Assembly (NCBI GenBank): GCA_001873845.1
Contig: MNZY01000241.1
Location: 1 to 35,048 of the forward strand
From: Candidatus Altarchaeum sp. CG2_30_32_3053
GTDB lineage: Archaea; Altiarchaeota; Altiarchaeia; Altiarchaeales; Altiarchaeaceae
Length of the DNA stretch: 35,048 bases
Direction of reading: 5' to 3'
How positions within the stretch are numbered: the stretch's first letter is position 1; each line of letters opens with the position of its first letter. The translations under genes and the position numbers were made by a program. Below are positions 15,893 through 24,819 of the stretch, piece by piece. The notes under the pieces were generated by a model that saw nothing but the letters and a program-made list of their open reading frames with translations, was not told where the DNA came from and did no database searches.

Positions 15893-17236
15893 ATGGCAGA
15901 TACAAATATGGATGCCCATACAGACACAAATATTAGAGAAAAAATTAAAGAGACATACGTTGTGCTTATAGTGGGGGGAGAAGGAACAAGGATGTATCCT
16001 TTAACATTAAATTGCCCGAAGCCGCTGATTGATATGTGCAACTATCCCATAATAAAACGCATATCTGAAATTTTTATCGTGCAGGGATGCAGAAAATTTA
16101 TTTTTGCGAGCAAAGGCTACGAAAATAATGTGCGAATTAAAGAGGTTATGGGTTTGGGAAGGGATTTAGTAAAGAGGATGCAATCCCGCAATATTGAAAT
16201 TTCTGACCTTGAATTTAACTATACTCCGAAATACGATGACAAAGGAAGCGCCGATGCAACGAGATTTGCTGCAAAATTTTTTAATGTCCGGACAGATATG
16301 ATCATAGTCGGCGGTGATCAGATAATGGACATAAATATTGACTCTATGTTAAAATTTCATTATGAAAAAAATGCACTGATGACAATCGGATTGTTAAAGG
16401 TTGATGATGTTTCCCAGTACGGTGTTGTTGAATTAAATGAGAATGGAAAGATTGTGAAATTTGTTGAAAAACCAAAACAAAATGAGACCAAAAGCAATCT
16501 GGCAAATATTGGAGTTTACATATTGTCGCCAAAAATAAGGGAAATTTTTGAAAAGGAAGATGCTGCTGACAAAATTAAGGACTTTGGAAAGGATCTAATT
16601 CCTTATTTAGTCAATAATAATTATGAAATTTACGGGTTTTCGCACGAATATTACTGGAACGATGTGGGAACGCCCGACAGATATTTACAGACGACAGCAG
16701 ATATTCTTAATGGAAAATTAAGGAATATAAAATTTAACAAAAACGAGGAAAGGCATGATGGAATTTGGATAAAGGAAGATACATACAACCGACTTATGTT
16801 TAAAATAAAAAATAAAAAAATTTTACTGCAAAAGCCGCTTCGCATAGGAAAAAACTGTGATATTTATGAAAATGTAACTATTGAAAATTCAGTAATAGGC
16901 GATTCGGTTATTATCCGTAATGGCTGTAAAATAGCAAACGCAGTTATCTGTGATTTTACTTATATTGGTGAAAATTGCACGGTTAATAAATGTATTATTG
17001 GAATGCACACAACAATTGGCAAAAACAGCAGGATAGATGCCGATGTCAATGAATTTGTAGCAACAAAATCAAGAATACCTGTAATTGGTGATGATGTTGA
17101 AATTTATCCGAATTCATTAATAGGCCCGGGAAAGAGGGTGGCAAACATATATAATGCTCATAAAGTTCTTGCAACAGGAAAATTTAGTACATTAGGAATG
17201 GATGCAAAGAGTGTATATTTTATTGAGAAAGAGTAA
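15893..17236 (+). CDS. Sugar-phosphate nucleotidyltransferase with left-handed beta-helix
   Basis: A 447-residue enzyme that would join an NTP and a sugar-1-phosphate to make a nucleotide sugar. The Rossmann-like domain begins at about residue 22 with VLIVGGEGTRMYPLT followed by CPKPLIDM; GGDQIMDI carries the metal-binding aspartate, and VEKPK and YWNDVGTPDRYL are family motifs. From about residue 315, hexapeptide repeats (IGKNCDIYENVTIENSVIGD, IGENCTVNKCIIG, IGDDVEIYPNSLIGPG) form a left-handed beta-helix. This resembles GlmU-like and mannose-1-phosphate guanylyltransferase-type archaeal enzymes; the exact sugar cannot be told. Start context is TTAAAAAATG. The stop codon lies within a 47-bp tandem duplication. 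Confidence 0.88.
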   Translation: MADTNMDAHTDTNIREKIKETYVVLIVGGEGTRMYPLTLNCPKPLIDMCNYPIIKRISEIFIVQGCRKFIFASKGYENNVRIKEVMGLGRDLVKRMQSRNIEISDLEFNYTPKYDDKGSADATRFAAKFFNVRTDMIIVGGDQIMDINIDSMLKFHYEKNALMTIGLLKVDDVSQYGVVELNENGKIVKFVEKPKQNETKSNLANIGVYILSPKIREIFEKEDAADKIKDFGKDLIPYLVNNNYEIYGFSHEYYWNDVGTPDRYLQTTADILNGKLRNIKFNKNEERHDGIWIKEDTYNRLMFKIKNKKILLQKPLRIGKNCDIYENVTIENSVIGDSVIIRNGCKIANAVICDFTYIGENCTVNKCIIGMHTTIGKNSRIDADVNEFVATKSRIPVIGDDVEIYPNSLIGPGKRVANIYNAHKVLATGKFSTLGMDAKSVYFIEKE

Positions 17237-17305
17237 AAACATGATAAATTAACCAAAATGTATATTTTATTGAGAAAGAGTAAAAACATGATAAATTAAC
17301 TAAAA
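17212..17305. repeat. 47-bp tandem duplication covering the nucleotidyltransferase stop
   Basis: Two 47-bp copies (17212-17258 and 17259-17305) differ at one base. The first holds the final codons and stop of the nucleotidyltransferase gene, the second is non-coding. The arrangement is the same as at the end of grpE. Confidence 0.9.
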
Positions 17306-17332
17306 TGATAAAACATAAACATAATAATTAAA

Positions 17333-17389
17333 AATAATAATTATGCTATGAATAATAAATGAATAATAATTATGCTATGAATAATAAAT
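17333..17389. repeat. 29-bp tandem repeat
   Basis: The unit starting AATAATAATTATGCTATGAA occurs at 17333-17361 and 17362-17389, followed by shorter TACTATGAA echoes up to about 17410. It fills the leader of the FwdC-like gene. Confidence 0.8.
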
Positions 17390-17435
17390 TATACTATGAA
17401 TACTATGATAATTATCAAAGTTTTAACAATTCAAA

Positions 17436-18278
17436 ATGATAAAATTAATTCCGAAATTTAGCACGACAATACCTGTATTTGCAGAGAATATATCTCCTGA
17501 CAAATTTTCTGGAAAAAGTGATGACGAAATCAAAAATATTGAAATTTTTTATGGAAACCAGAAGAAAATTTTGTCTGATTTGTTTGAAATTTATGATGAT
17601 AGTAATAGCAGGGGGAACAATGAAAGCAACGAAGAAATTTTAATCGCCGGTGATGTGTCAATGGTAAGAGAAATTGGAAAGGGAATGACAAAAGGAAAAA
17701 TTACAATTAACGGAAATGCGGGGATGCATCTGGGAGCATATATGGAAGGAGGAATAATTGAAGTTCAAGGAAATACTGATGACTGGCTTGGGGCAGAGAT
17801 GAATGGAGGACTGATAAAAGTCAGCGAAAATACAGGAAATTTTGCAGGCGGGGCATATTATGGAAGTGTTAAAGGCATGGAAGGAGGAATAATAGTTATT
17901 GAAGGAAATGCCGGCAATGAAGCCGGAAGATTTATGACATTGGGAACAATTGTTATTAAAGGAAACGCTGGAAATTTTGCAGGCGTTCATATAAAAGGAG
18001 GCACAATATTTGTATTTGGAAATTTAGGTGGAAGGGCAGGAGCAGAGATGCATGACGGGACTATTGTGACAATGTGTCCTGATTCTAATTCATCCGGTTT
18101 ACTTCTTCCGACATTTAAATCAAACACAATTGCAAAATTTTCGTTTATATATTTATTTTTAACTGAATTAAGGAATTGCGGCATTCAGATAGAGGATAAA
18201 TTTTTTGGAAATTACGAACGGTTTAGCGGGGATTTCGCCGAACAGGGAAAAGGTGAAATTTTTTTATTCAGGGGATAG
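17436..18278 (+). CDS. FwdC-like GXGXG beta-helix protein
   Basis: A 280-residue protein built of GXGXG beta-helix repeats, the fold shared by formylmethanofuran dehydrogenase subunit C (FwdC/FmdC) and the C-terminal domain of glutamate synthase. The run GDVSMVREIGKGMTKGKITI, GNAGMHLGAYMEGG, GNTDDWLGAEMNGG, GAYYGSVKGMEGG, GNAGNEAGRFM, GNAGNFAGVHIKGG and GNLGGRAGAEMHDGTIV, then LLPTFK, FSGDFAEQGKGEIF, follows FwdC closely and has its usual length. FwdC is a structural subunit of the complex that reduces CO2 to formylmethanofuran in methanogenesis or the archaeal Wood-Ljungdahl pathway. No other fwd/fmd subunit is in the window, so a stand-alone role, or partners elsewhere, must be considered. 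The start follows TTCAAAATG. Confidence 0.8.
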   Translation: MIKLIPKFSTTIPVFAENISPDKFSGKSDDEIKNIEIFYGNQKKILSDLFEIYDDSNSRGNNESNEEILIAGDVSMVREIGKGMTKGKITINGNAGMHLGAYMEGGIIEVQGNTDDWLGAEMNGGLIKVSENTGNFAGGAYYGSVKGMEGGIIVIEGNAGNEAGRFMTLGTIVIKGNAGNFAGVHIKGGTIFVFGNLGGRAGAEMHDGTIVTMCPDSNSSGLLLPTFKSNTIAKFSFIYLFLTELRNCGIQIEDKFFGNYERFSGDFAEQGKGEIFLFRG

Positions 18279-18335
18279 AAATTTTTGTTTTAGGAGTTAT
18301 TTTTCAGTATTTATTTATATTTCTTTCTAATTAAT

Positions 18336-18363
18336 AAACCCTAAAAATTAAACCCTAAAAATT
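18336..18363. repeat. 14-bp tandem repeat before rpoH
   Basis: AAACCCTAAAAATT occurs twice head to tail (18336-18349, 18350-18363) immediately before the rpoH TATA box, with AAACCCTTAAA again near 18394. Confidence 0.75.
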
Positions 18364-18367
18364 AAAG

Positions 18368-18380
18368 TTATAAATTTAAA
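18368..18380 (+). promoter_or_regulatory. TATA box of rpoH, probable leaderless transcript
   Basis: TTATAAATTTAAA is centred about 31 bp before the TTG start of rpoH. With the usual 25-30 bp spacing, transcription would begin at or within a few bases of the start codon, so the mRNA is probably leaderless. Confidence 0.5.
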
Positions 18381-18404
18381 TAGTTAAAATTTTAAACCCT
18401 TAAA

Positions 18405-18728
18405 TTGGTATCGCATATTTTAATTCCAAAACATGAAGTAATGGCAGATGACGAAGTTGAAGAACTATTAAAAAAATACAATATAACAAAAGACAAACTC
18501 CCAAAAATTTATGAATTTGATGCGGCAATATCCGGATTAAATCCGGAGCCAAAACCGGGCGAAGTAATAAAAATACTGCGAAAAAGCCCTACAGCAGGAA
18601 ATATCTTCTATTATAGAGTTGTAGTTCCGGGAACATTTCATGAAAAGGGTGCTTCAGAGCGTACTGAAGAGGAAATTGCAGAATACGCTGACGATGTAGG
18701 AGAGGAAGAAGAGGAAATTAATGAGTGA
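18405..18728 (+). CDS. rpoH: RNA polymerase subunit H (Rpo5)
   Basis: A 107-residue homologue of the C-terminal domain of eukaryotic RPB5, part of archaeal RNA polymerase. It reads SHILIPKHEVMADDEVEELL, then LPKIYEFDAA and KPGEVIKILRKSPTAGNIFY, where KITRKSPTAG is the family hallmark, and ends with a strongly acidic tail of about 30 residues that most homologues lack. The start is TTG at 18405, because family members begin right before HxLVPKHE and no ATG lies upstream in frame; the ATG at residue 13 would remove the first conserved strand. It heads the rpoH-B-A'-A'' cluster, separated from rpoB by 250 bp containing a MITE-like palindrome. Confidence 0.93.
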   Translation: MVSHILIPKHEVMADDEVEELLKKYNITKDKLPKIYEFDAAISGLNPEPKPGEVIKILRKSPTAGNIFYYRVVVPGTFHEKGASERTEEEIAEYADDVGEEEEEINE

Positions 18729-18865
18729 TTGATAAGAAGAGAAATTTAAATAATTGCCAGTCACCCATAACCTTAAAATAAATATTAAAATAAATATTAA
18801 AATTTCGTCGGCGTTTTTTATGTTCTTTAATTTTATTCCTGTAAATCAAATATTTTAAGTCAAGT

Positions 18866-18952
18866 TTATAGTTGATTTGCTAATTTTTTACACCATTCAA
18901 GCAACTTAATAAATACTAAATTGAGTGTAAAATGTAGATAAATTCACTATAA
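18866..18952. mobile_element. MITE-like palindromic element between rpoH and rpoB
   Basis: An 87-bp element with imperfect 28-bp terminal inverted repeats: the left begins TTATAGTTGATTTGC and ends TTTTTTACAC (18866-18893); the right, read on the minus strand, begins TTATAGTGAATTTATCTACA and ends TTTTACAC (18925-18952). About 20 of 28 positions match. The right end is close to the copies at 5220 and 7935. It sits 28 bp before the rpoB ATG and probably separates rpoH transcription from rpoB or contributes promoter sequence. No target-site duplication is obvious. Confidence 0.5.
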
Positions 18953-18980
18953 TTGTCCCAATAAATAAAAATAAAATAAA

Positions 18981-21900
18981 ATGTTACGGATGACGGATTT
19001 CCTTGATAAGGATACAATAATGAAGTACCAGATTGATTCGTATAACTGGTTAATAGATGAAGGACTTCAGCAGGTAATTAACGAAAGAAAAATTTTACCG
19101 GTAAATATTGAGGGATATACTCTGAACCTGAAAAAAATTAAAGTAGTTCCTTTATGTAAAGAAACAGAGGGCGGATTAAAGAATAGACCGGTTTTGGAGT
19201 ACAGAATTAAAAATATCACCTATCATGCAAGGATGATATTGACTGTTGAGAAGATATCCAAAAAGAAGGACAAATGGGGCAATGAAAAAGAAGAGAGTAG
19301 GGATATAGACATAGTGATCGGACACATTCCCATTATGTTAAAATCAAAGATATGTTTGTTAAACAAATTATCTGATGATAAATTAATTGCAAAGGGAGAG
19401 GATCCTGAGGATCCCGGCGGATATTTTATAATAAATGGAAATGAAAGAGTGCTTATTGGTGTAGAGGATATAGCGCCAAATAAAATAATAGTTACTTTTG
19501 ATGATAATTTAGGAAAAAAGTCCGCCATGGCTAAGGTTTCATCAGTAAGGCACGGTTTTAGATCAAGAACAACTGTAGAAAAACCGGAAAATTATCCATC
19601 TATTTCTGTTTCATTTCCGGGAGCTATAAATGTACCTTTCGGATTTTTATCCCATGCACTGGGATTGACAAATAGTGAAATTATGGAATTGTTTGACGAA
19701 GACACACGAGCAGAAATATTGCCGACATTAACAGAAGAGTCCTCAGATGAGGCATTTAAAAAACTATGCAGGAAAATAAGTTTTGGGCATGCTGAAGAGT
19801 ATCAGGAATTGAGAACAGAACAGACAATAGATAATTTTTTACTCCCACACATCGGAAACAACAGGAAAGACAGAAAGGCAAAAGCAAAATTTCTGGCGAT
19901 TATGGCAAAGAAGGCAATCAGATTATTGCAGAAAAACAGGACAGAAGATGATAAAGATCATTATCAAAATAAAAGAGTCCGGCTTGCCGGGGACCTGCTT
20001 CAGGAATTGTTTAGGGTAAGTTTTAGTATGCTTCTTAAGGATATAAAATACCAGCTTGAAAAACAGTATACTCGAAAGAGAGATGTAAATGTAAGCAACG
20101 CTGTTCGTAGCAGGACAATGGACGAGCGGATAGAATTTGCACTGGCAACAGGTAACTGGACGGGTGGAAGAAGCGGAATAAGTCAGGTCCTTGACAGAAC
20201 TACATTTCTTTCGTCAATTTCACACAGAAGAAGAATATCTCTTTTACTTGAAAAAACAAGACCCCATTTCGAGGCAAGAGATGTTCATGCCACACAATGG
20301 GGGAGGGTTTCTGCCAACGAAACGCCTGAAGGAAAAAACTGCGGACTGGTTAAAAATTTAACCGTCGGGGCAATTGTAAGTAAAGAAAGAGACGATTCTA
20401 AGATAAGAGAAAAATTAGAAAAAATATGTTCTCAAAGTAAATATAACACAGATGTGTATGTTAACGGTGTGCTTATGGGCAGTCATCCGGAGCCGGGAAA
20501 ACTCGTTGAAAATTTAAGGGAAGAAAGAAGAAACGGAAAGATTCCTTATGATACATCTATCGTTTATGAAGAAAAAAACAACGAAGTCCAGATTTATTCT
20601 GATGTCGGAAGGGTAATGAGGCCATTAATTGTAGCTAAAAATTTAGATAAAAAGGCAAATGCAATGATTAAAGATGTGATAGAAAAGAAGGCAAAATTTG
20701 AGAATCTGGTGAATAAGGGGGTTGTAGAGTACCTTGATGCTGCCGAGGAGGAAGAGGCGTATATCGCAATTACCAAAGACAGGCTTACAAAAGAGCACAC
20801 CCATATAGAAATTACGCCGTCTATACTGGTAAGTATTGCAGAAGGTTATATCCCCTTTGCAAATTATAATTCTGCGCCAAGAGTAGAAATGGCATCAGCA
20901 ATGGCAAAACAGGCAGTGGGAATTCCTACTGTATCCTTTCCATCTCGTCTTGACACTTTAATGCATGTTATGGTATATCCTCAAAGACCCATGGTCAGAA
21001 CAGATATTTCAGAAATATTTCACTTTGATAAAATGCCTGCGGGACAAAATTTTGTTGTGGCACTTTTATCTTATAAGGGCTACAACATGGAAGATGCCAT
21101 AGTAATTAATCAGAGTTCAATTGAAAGAGGGATGGGCAGATCAACTTTTTACAGGACATATACTGCTGAAGAAGTTCATTATCACGGCGCCCAGCAGGAT
21201 AGATTTGAGATTCCAAAAGAAGATGTTGAAGGGCATCTGTCAGCAGATGTGTATAAAAATTTGAGCAGTGACGGAATAATACTTCCAGAGACGGAATTTA
21301 AAGGTGAAGATGTGCTCATAGGAAAAACAGCCCCGCCAAGATTTTTGGAAGAAATAAGTATGTTCGGAAGAATTGCCGAGAGAAGAAGAGAGGCATCGGT
21401 AACGGCAAACGAAATGGAAAGCGGATGGGTTGACAGTGTTGTTCTCACAGAGACTGATGAAGGGAATACTATGGTAAAAATCAAAACACGGAGTCCGAAA
21501 ATACCGGAAATCGGAGATAAGATGGCATCAAGATACGGACAAAAAGGAGTTATTGGAATGATTGAAAGGCATGAAGATATGCCGTTTACAAATGAAGGAA
21601 TTGTACCAGATCTTATTATGAATCCACACGCCATACCTTCAAGAACGACTGTCGGGCATCTTATTGAGATGCTTGGGGGAACAGCAGGATGCCTGGATGG
21701 GAGATTCATTGACGGAACAACCTTTGAAAATGAAAAAGAAAAGAATTTAAGAACAATACTGGAAAAATCCGGATTTAAGAACAGCGGAAAGCAGATTTTA
21801 TATGACGGAAGAACAGGAGAAAAAATAGAGGCGGAAATTTTTATAGGGGTCGTTTATTATCAGCGCCTTCATCACATGGTTTCAAATAAAATTCACATCA

Positions 21901-22247
21901 GAGCAAAAGGGCCGGTCCAGATGCTTACAAGACAACCAACGGAAGGTAGGGCAAAGCATGGGGGCTTAAGATTTGGGGAAATGGAAAGGGACTGCTTAAT
22001 CGGGCATGGTGCATCTGCGGTCTTAAGAGACAGATTGCTTGAGGAGTCCGATAAAGTTAAAGTGCCTGTTTGTTCAAAATGTGGAGTAATAGCAATTCGT
22101 GATTATGAAAGAAACAAACTTTACTGTCCTGTTTGCAGGGACTCTCAGGTATACGAGGTTGAAATACCTTATGCTTTTAAACTTTTAGCTGCAGAACTAT
22201 TAGGATTAGGAATTGTTATAAGATTTAAATTAGAAGATAAAATTTAA
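18981..22247 (+). CDS. rpoB: RNA polymerase subunit B (undivided Rpo2)
   Basis: A 1088-residue second-largest subunit forming one side of the active-site cleft. Marks are the lobe region GGYFIINGNERVLI, the fork region with GNWTGGRSGISQVLDRTTFL and HATQWGRVSANETPEGKNCG, the catalytic-core AGQNFVVALLSYKGYNMEDA (about residue 690), GDKMASRYGQKGVIG, GRAKHGGLRFGEMERDCLIG and a C-terminal zinc ribbon CSKCG...CPVC (about 1030). It is one uninterrupted frame; many methanogen and haloarchaeal lineages split it into B'' and B'. The chosen start, MLRMTDFLDK, follows AAATAAAATG; a second ATG three codons on is also possible. rpoA' follows after 34 bp. Confidence 0.97.
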   Translation: MLRMTDFLDKDTIMKYQIDSYNWLIDEGLQQVINERKILPVNIEGYTLNLKKIKVVPLCKETEGGLKNRPVLEYRIKNITYHARMILTVEKISKKKDKWGNEKEESRDIDIVIGHIPIMLKSKICLLNKLSDDKLIAKGEDPEDPGGYFIINGNERVLIGVEDIAPNKIIVTFDDNLGKKSAMAKVSSVRHGFRSRTTVEKPENYPSISVSFPGAINVPFGFLSHALGLTNSEIMELFDEDTRAEILPTLTEESSDEAFKKLCRKISFGHAEEYQELRTEQTIDNFLLPHIGNNRKDRKAKAKFLAIMAKKAIRLLQKNRTEDDKDHYQNKRVRLAGDLLQELFRVSFSMLLKDIKYQLEKQYTRKRDVNVSNAVRSRTMDERIEFALATGNWTGGRSGISQVLDRTTFLSSISHRRRISLLLEKTRPHFEARDVHATQWGRVSANETPEGKNCGLVKNLTVGAIVSKERDDSKIREKLEKICSQSKYNTDVYVNGVLMGSHPEPGKLVENLREERRNGKIPYDTSIVYEEKNNEVQIYSDVGRVMRPLIVAKNLDKKANAMIKDVIEKKAKFENLVNKGVVEYLDAAEEEEAYIAITKDRLTKEHTHIEITPSILVSIAEGYIPFANYNSAPRVEMASAMAKQAVGIPTVSFPSRLDTLMHVMVYPQRPMVRTDISEIFHFDKMPAGQNFVVALLSYKGYNMEDAIVINQSSIERGMGRSTFYRTYTAEEVHYHGAQQDRFEIPKEDVEGHLSADVYKNLSSDGIILPETEFKGEDVLIGKTAPPRFLEEISMFGRIAERRREASVTANEMESGWVDSVVLTETDEGNTMVKIKTRSPKIPEIGDKMASRYGQKGVIGMIERHEDMPFTNEGIVPDLIMNPHAIPSRTTVGHLIEMLGGTAGCLDGRFIDGTTFENEKEKNLRTILEKSGFKNSGKQILYDGRTGEKIEAEIFIGVVYYQRLHHMVSNKIHIRAKGPVQMLTRQPTEGRAKHGGLRFGEMERDCLIGHGASAVLRDRLLEESDKVKVPVCSKCGVIAIRDYERNKLYCPVCRDSQVYEVEIPYAFKLLAAELLGLGIVIRFKLEDKI

Positions 22248-22281
22248 CCATAAAATTTAAAAATTTAAAATAAACATTAAA

Positions 22282-24798
22282 ATGTCTCTCCAAAAGAAGA
22301 TTGGGTCAGTACAGTTTGAACTGGCTTCGGAAGATCTTATAAGAAAATTATCTGTTGCAGAAATAAAGGATCCGACAACTTATTCGGATGATGGATACCC
22401 TGTGGTAGGGGGGTTGATGGATCCGCGACTTGGTGTGATTGACCCCGGAATAAAATGCAAAATATGCAATGGCAGAATGAGTGAGTGCCTTGGGCACATA
22501 GGACATATTGAACTTATAAGACCTGTTGTTCATATTGGTTATGCAAAAGAGATATTTAGAATATTAGAGTTGACCTGCAGGAAATGTGGCAAACTAAAAT
22601 TTACAGAAGATGAGAAGAAAAAATTTAAGGAAGCTGTTGATAATAATAAAGACCTTGCTATGAAAATAGAAAGTGAAGTAAAGAAGAGGAATGAGGAATC
22701 GTGCCGGCATTGCGGGGAAGAACCAATGAAAATAAAATTTGTAAAGCCATATTCGTATTATTATCTTGTAGGAAAAGAAGAAGAATATCCCATATTAATA
22801 ACAGATATTGAAGAGTGGCTTAAGAAAATCAAAGACGAGGATATGGAATATTTAAGAATAAGGGTCAGGCCTGAAAATATGATTTTAAGGGCTCTGCCTG
22901 TTATGTCAATACTTTCAAGACCTTCCATAACCTTGGAATCATCTACGAGAAGTGAAGATGATTTGACGCATAAGCTTGTGGACATATTGAGGATAAATGA
23001 AAGAATAAAGGCAACAATTGATTCCGGGGCACCGCAGATTATAATTGAGGACCTATGGAACTTATTACAATACCATGTGGCAACATATTTTGACAATGAA
23101 TTGAGCGGCGTTCCTCCTGCAAGACACAGAAGCGGACGGCCTTTAAAAACAATATGCCAGCGGTTAAAGGGAAAGGAAGGGCGGTTTAGAAATAATCTTT
23201 CCGGAAAAAGGGTAAATTTTTCAGCGAGAACAGTGATAAGTCCTGACCCGAATATAGATATTGATGAACTGGGTGTTCCGGAACTTATTGCAAAAGAAAT
23301 GTCTGTTCCAGAGAGGGCAAATGAATACAATATAGAAATATTGAGAAAATACATATTAAACGGAGGCAATTATCCTGGTGCATCCAAAATTGTTACAGGT
23401 GATGGAAAAAGTAAGAGAATCCTGGAAATCAATAAAGAAGAGCTCGCAAAGGGCTTAAACGCAGGAGACCTTGTTGAAAGACACATTATGAACGGAGACA
23501 TTGTAATATTTAACAGGCAGCCATCGCTTCATATCGTCTCTATGATGTGTCACAAAGTCAGGATTATGAAAGGAAGAACATTCAGAATAAATCCCGCTGT
23601 TTGTGCACCATATAATGCGGACTTCGATGGAGATGAAATGAATATGCATGTGTGTCAAAGCGAGGAAGCAGTTGTAGAGGAGGAGGTCTTAATGAAAATT
23701 AACCAGCACATTATATCACCAAGATATGGTGGGCCAATCATAGGGGGAAGACATGACCATGTTTCAGGAACGTATCTTTTAAGTAACAAAGAAAAAATCT
23801 CAAGAGAAACGGCATTACAAATAACAGGCGGGATTGTGGAACTTCCGGAAGAAAAGGCGGACTTTACCGGAAAGGAAATATTTTCATTATTGCTGCCAAA
23901 AGATATAAATGTTGCTTATGTAAATAAATTTAATGAGAAGATAATAATAGAGGATGGAAAATTAAAGGAAGGGAGCATTGATGCAGAAAGCATGGCAGGG
24001 GAGTTGATAATGGAATTATTCAATAAGTATGGCGCAGATGCAGCAGCGGATTTTATAAATAAATCAACAAGGATGGCAATCAGAGTATTAGAAATATACG
24101 GGCTTACATTAGGAATTGACTCAACTGACATGAAAGGTGATGCGGTACAAAAAATAAACAACCTGCTGGATGAGGCAGAAAATAAAATTGCAGAATATAT
24201 AATTCAAAAGGAAAAAGGGGAATTAAAGCCAATAGTCGGAAAGTCACTGGAAGATGCCCTGGAGGACTACATAATGATAGAGCTTAGTAAGGCCAGAGAT
24301 AAATGTGGAAAGATTGCTGCATCCTCACTTGTTGATACAACCCCTATAATTATGGCAAAGACGGGCGCAAGGGGTAGTTTGCTTAATGTTACACAAATGT
24401 CCGCAACAGTCGGACAACAGGCAGTCAGGGGAAAAAGAATAAAAAGAGGGTATATAGACAGAACATTATCTTCATTTAAGAGACATGACTTTTCACCTTC
24501 GGCGTGCGGTTTTGTCAGGTCATCATTTAAGGATGGAATAAGTCCAACGGAATATTTCTTTCATGCAATGGGAGGAAGGGAAACACTGGTTGATACCGCA
24601 ATTAGAACAGGAAGAAGCGGATATTTGCAAAGGCGGCTTATAAACTCTTTACTTGACCTAAAGGTTGATGAAAACAGGGCTGTGCGGGACAGCGGTGGAA
24701 ATATCATCCAGTTTTTGTATGGTGAAGATGGCGTAGATGTTTCACGAAAGACACTGCTCTATAAAAAAGAAAAAGATGTCTTTGAATGGTTTTCATAA
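22282..24798 (+). CDS. rpoA1: RNA polymerase subunit A' (Rpo1N)
   Basis: An 838-residue N-terminal part of the largest subunit. Visible marks are the clamp zinc site CKICNGRMSECLGHIGHIEL (about residues 58-77), a second CxxC...CxxC zinc module (CRKCGK, CRHCGE), the switch/rudder segment RFRNNLSGKRVNFSARTVIS, FNRQPSLHIVSMMCHKVRIM and the catalytic metal site NADFDGDEMNMH (about residue 444). The bridge-helix region HAMGGRETLVDTAIRTGRSG is near the end. Length is normal. It starts at ATG after AAACATTAAA, 34 bp after rpoB, and ends 21 bp before rpoA''. Confidence 0.97.
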   Translation: MSLQKKIGSVQFELASEDLIRKLSVAEIKDPTTYSDDGYPVVGGLMDPRLGVIDPGIKCKICNGRMSECLGHIGHIELIRPVVHIGYAKEIFRILELTCRKCGKLKFTEDEKKKFKEAVDNNKDLAMKIESEVKKRNEESCRHCGEEPMKIKFVKPYSYYYLVGKEEEYPILITDIEEWLKKIKDEDMEYLRIRVRPENMILRALPVMSILSRPSITLESSTRSEDDLTHKLVDILRINERIKATIDSGAPQIIIEDLWNLLQYHVATYFDNELSGVPPARHRSGRPLKTICQRLKGKEGRFRNNLSGKRVNFSARTVISPDPNIDIDELGVPELIAKEMSVPERANEYNIEILRKYILNGGNYPGASKIVTGDGKSKRILEINKEELAKGLNAGDLVERHIMNGDIVIFNRQPSLHIVSMMCHKVRIMKGRTFRINPAVCAPYNADFDGDEMNMHVCQSEEAVVEEEVLMKINQHIISPRYGGPIIGGRHDHVSGTYLLSNKEKISRETALQITGGIVELPEEKADFTGKEIFSLLLPKDINVAYVNKFNEKIIIEDGKLKEGSIDAESMAGELIMELFNKYGADAAADFINKSTRMAIRVLEIYGLTLGIDSTDMKGDAVQKINNLLDEAENKIAEYIIQKEKGELKPIVGKSLEDALEDYIMIELSKARDKCGKIAASSLVDTTPIIMAKTGARGSLLNVTQMSATVGQQAVRGKRIKRGYIDRTLSSFKRHDFSPSACGFVRSSFKDGISPTEYFFHAMGGRETLVDTAIRTGRSGYLQRRLINSLLDLKVDENRAVRDSGGNIIQFLYGEDGVDVSRKTLLYKKEKDVFEWFS

Positions 24799-24819
24799 AA
24801 TTTAAAATAATTGTAAAAA

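Noticed and set aside
15173..17410. Possible CRISPR array from repeated units
   Set aside because: The repeats are directly adjacent without unique spacers, in two or three copies only, and no cas genes are present.
21182..21709. 175-codon minus-strand frame opposite rpoB
   Set aside because: Lies within conserved rpoB coding sequence; no own motifs or promoter.
22761..23369. 202-codon minus-strand frame opposite rpoA'
   Set aside because: Shadow of an essential conserved gene.
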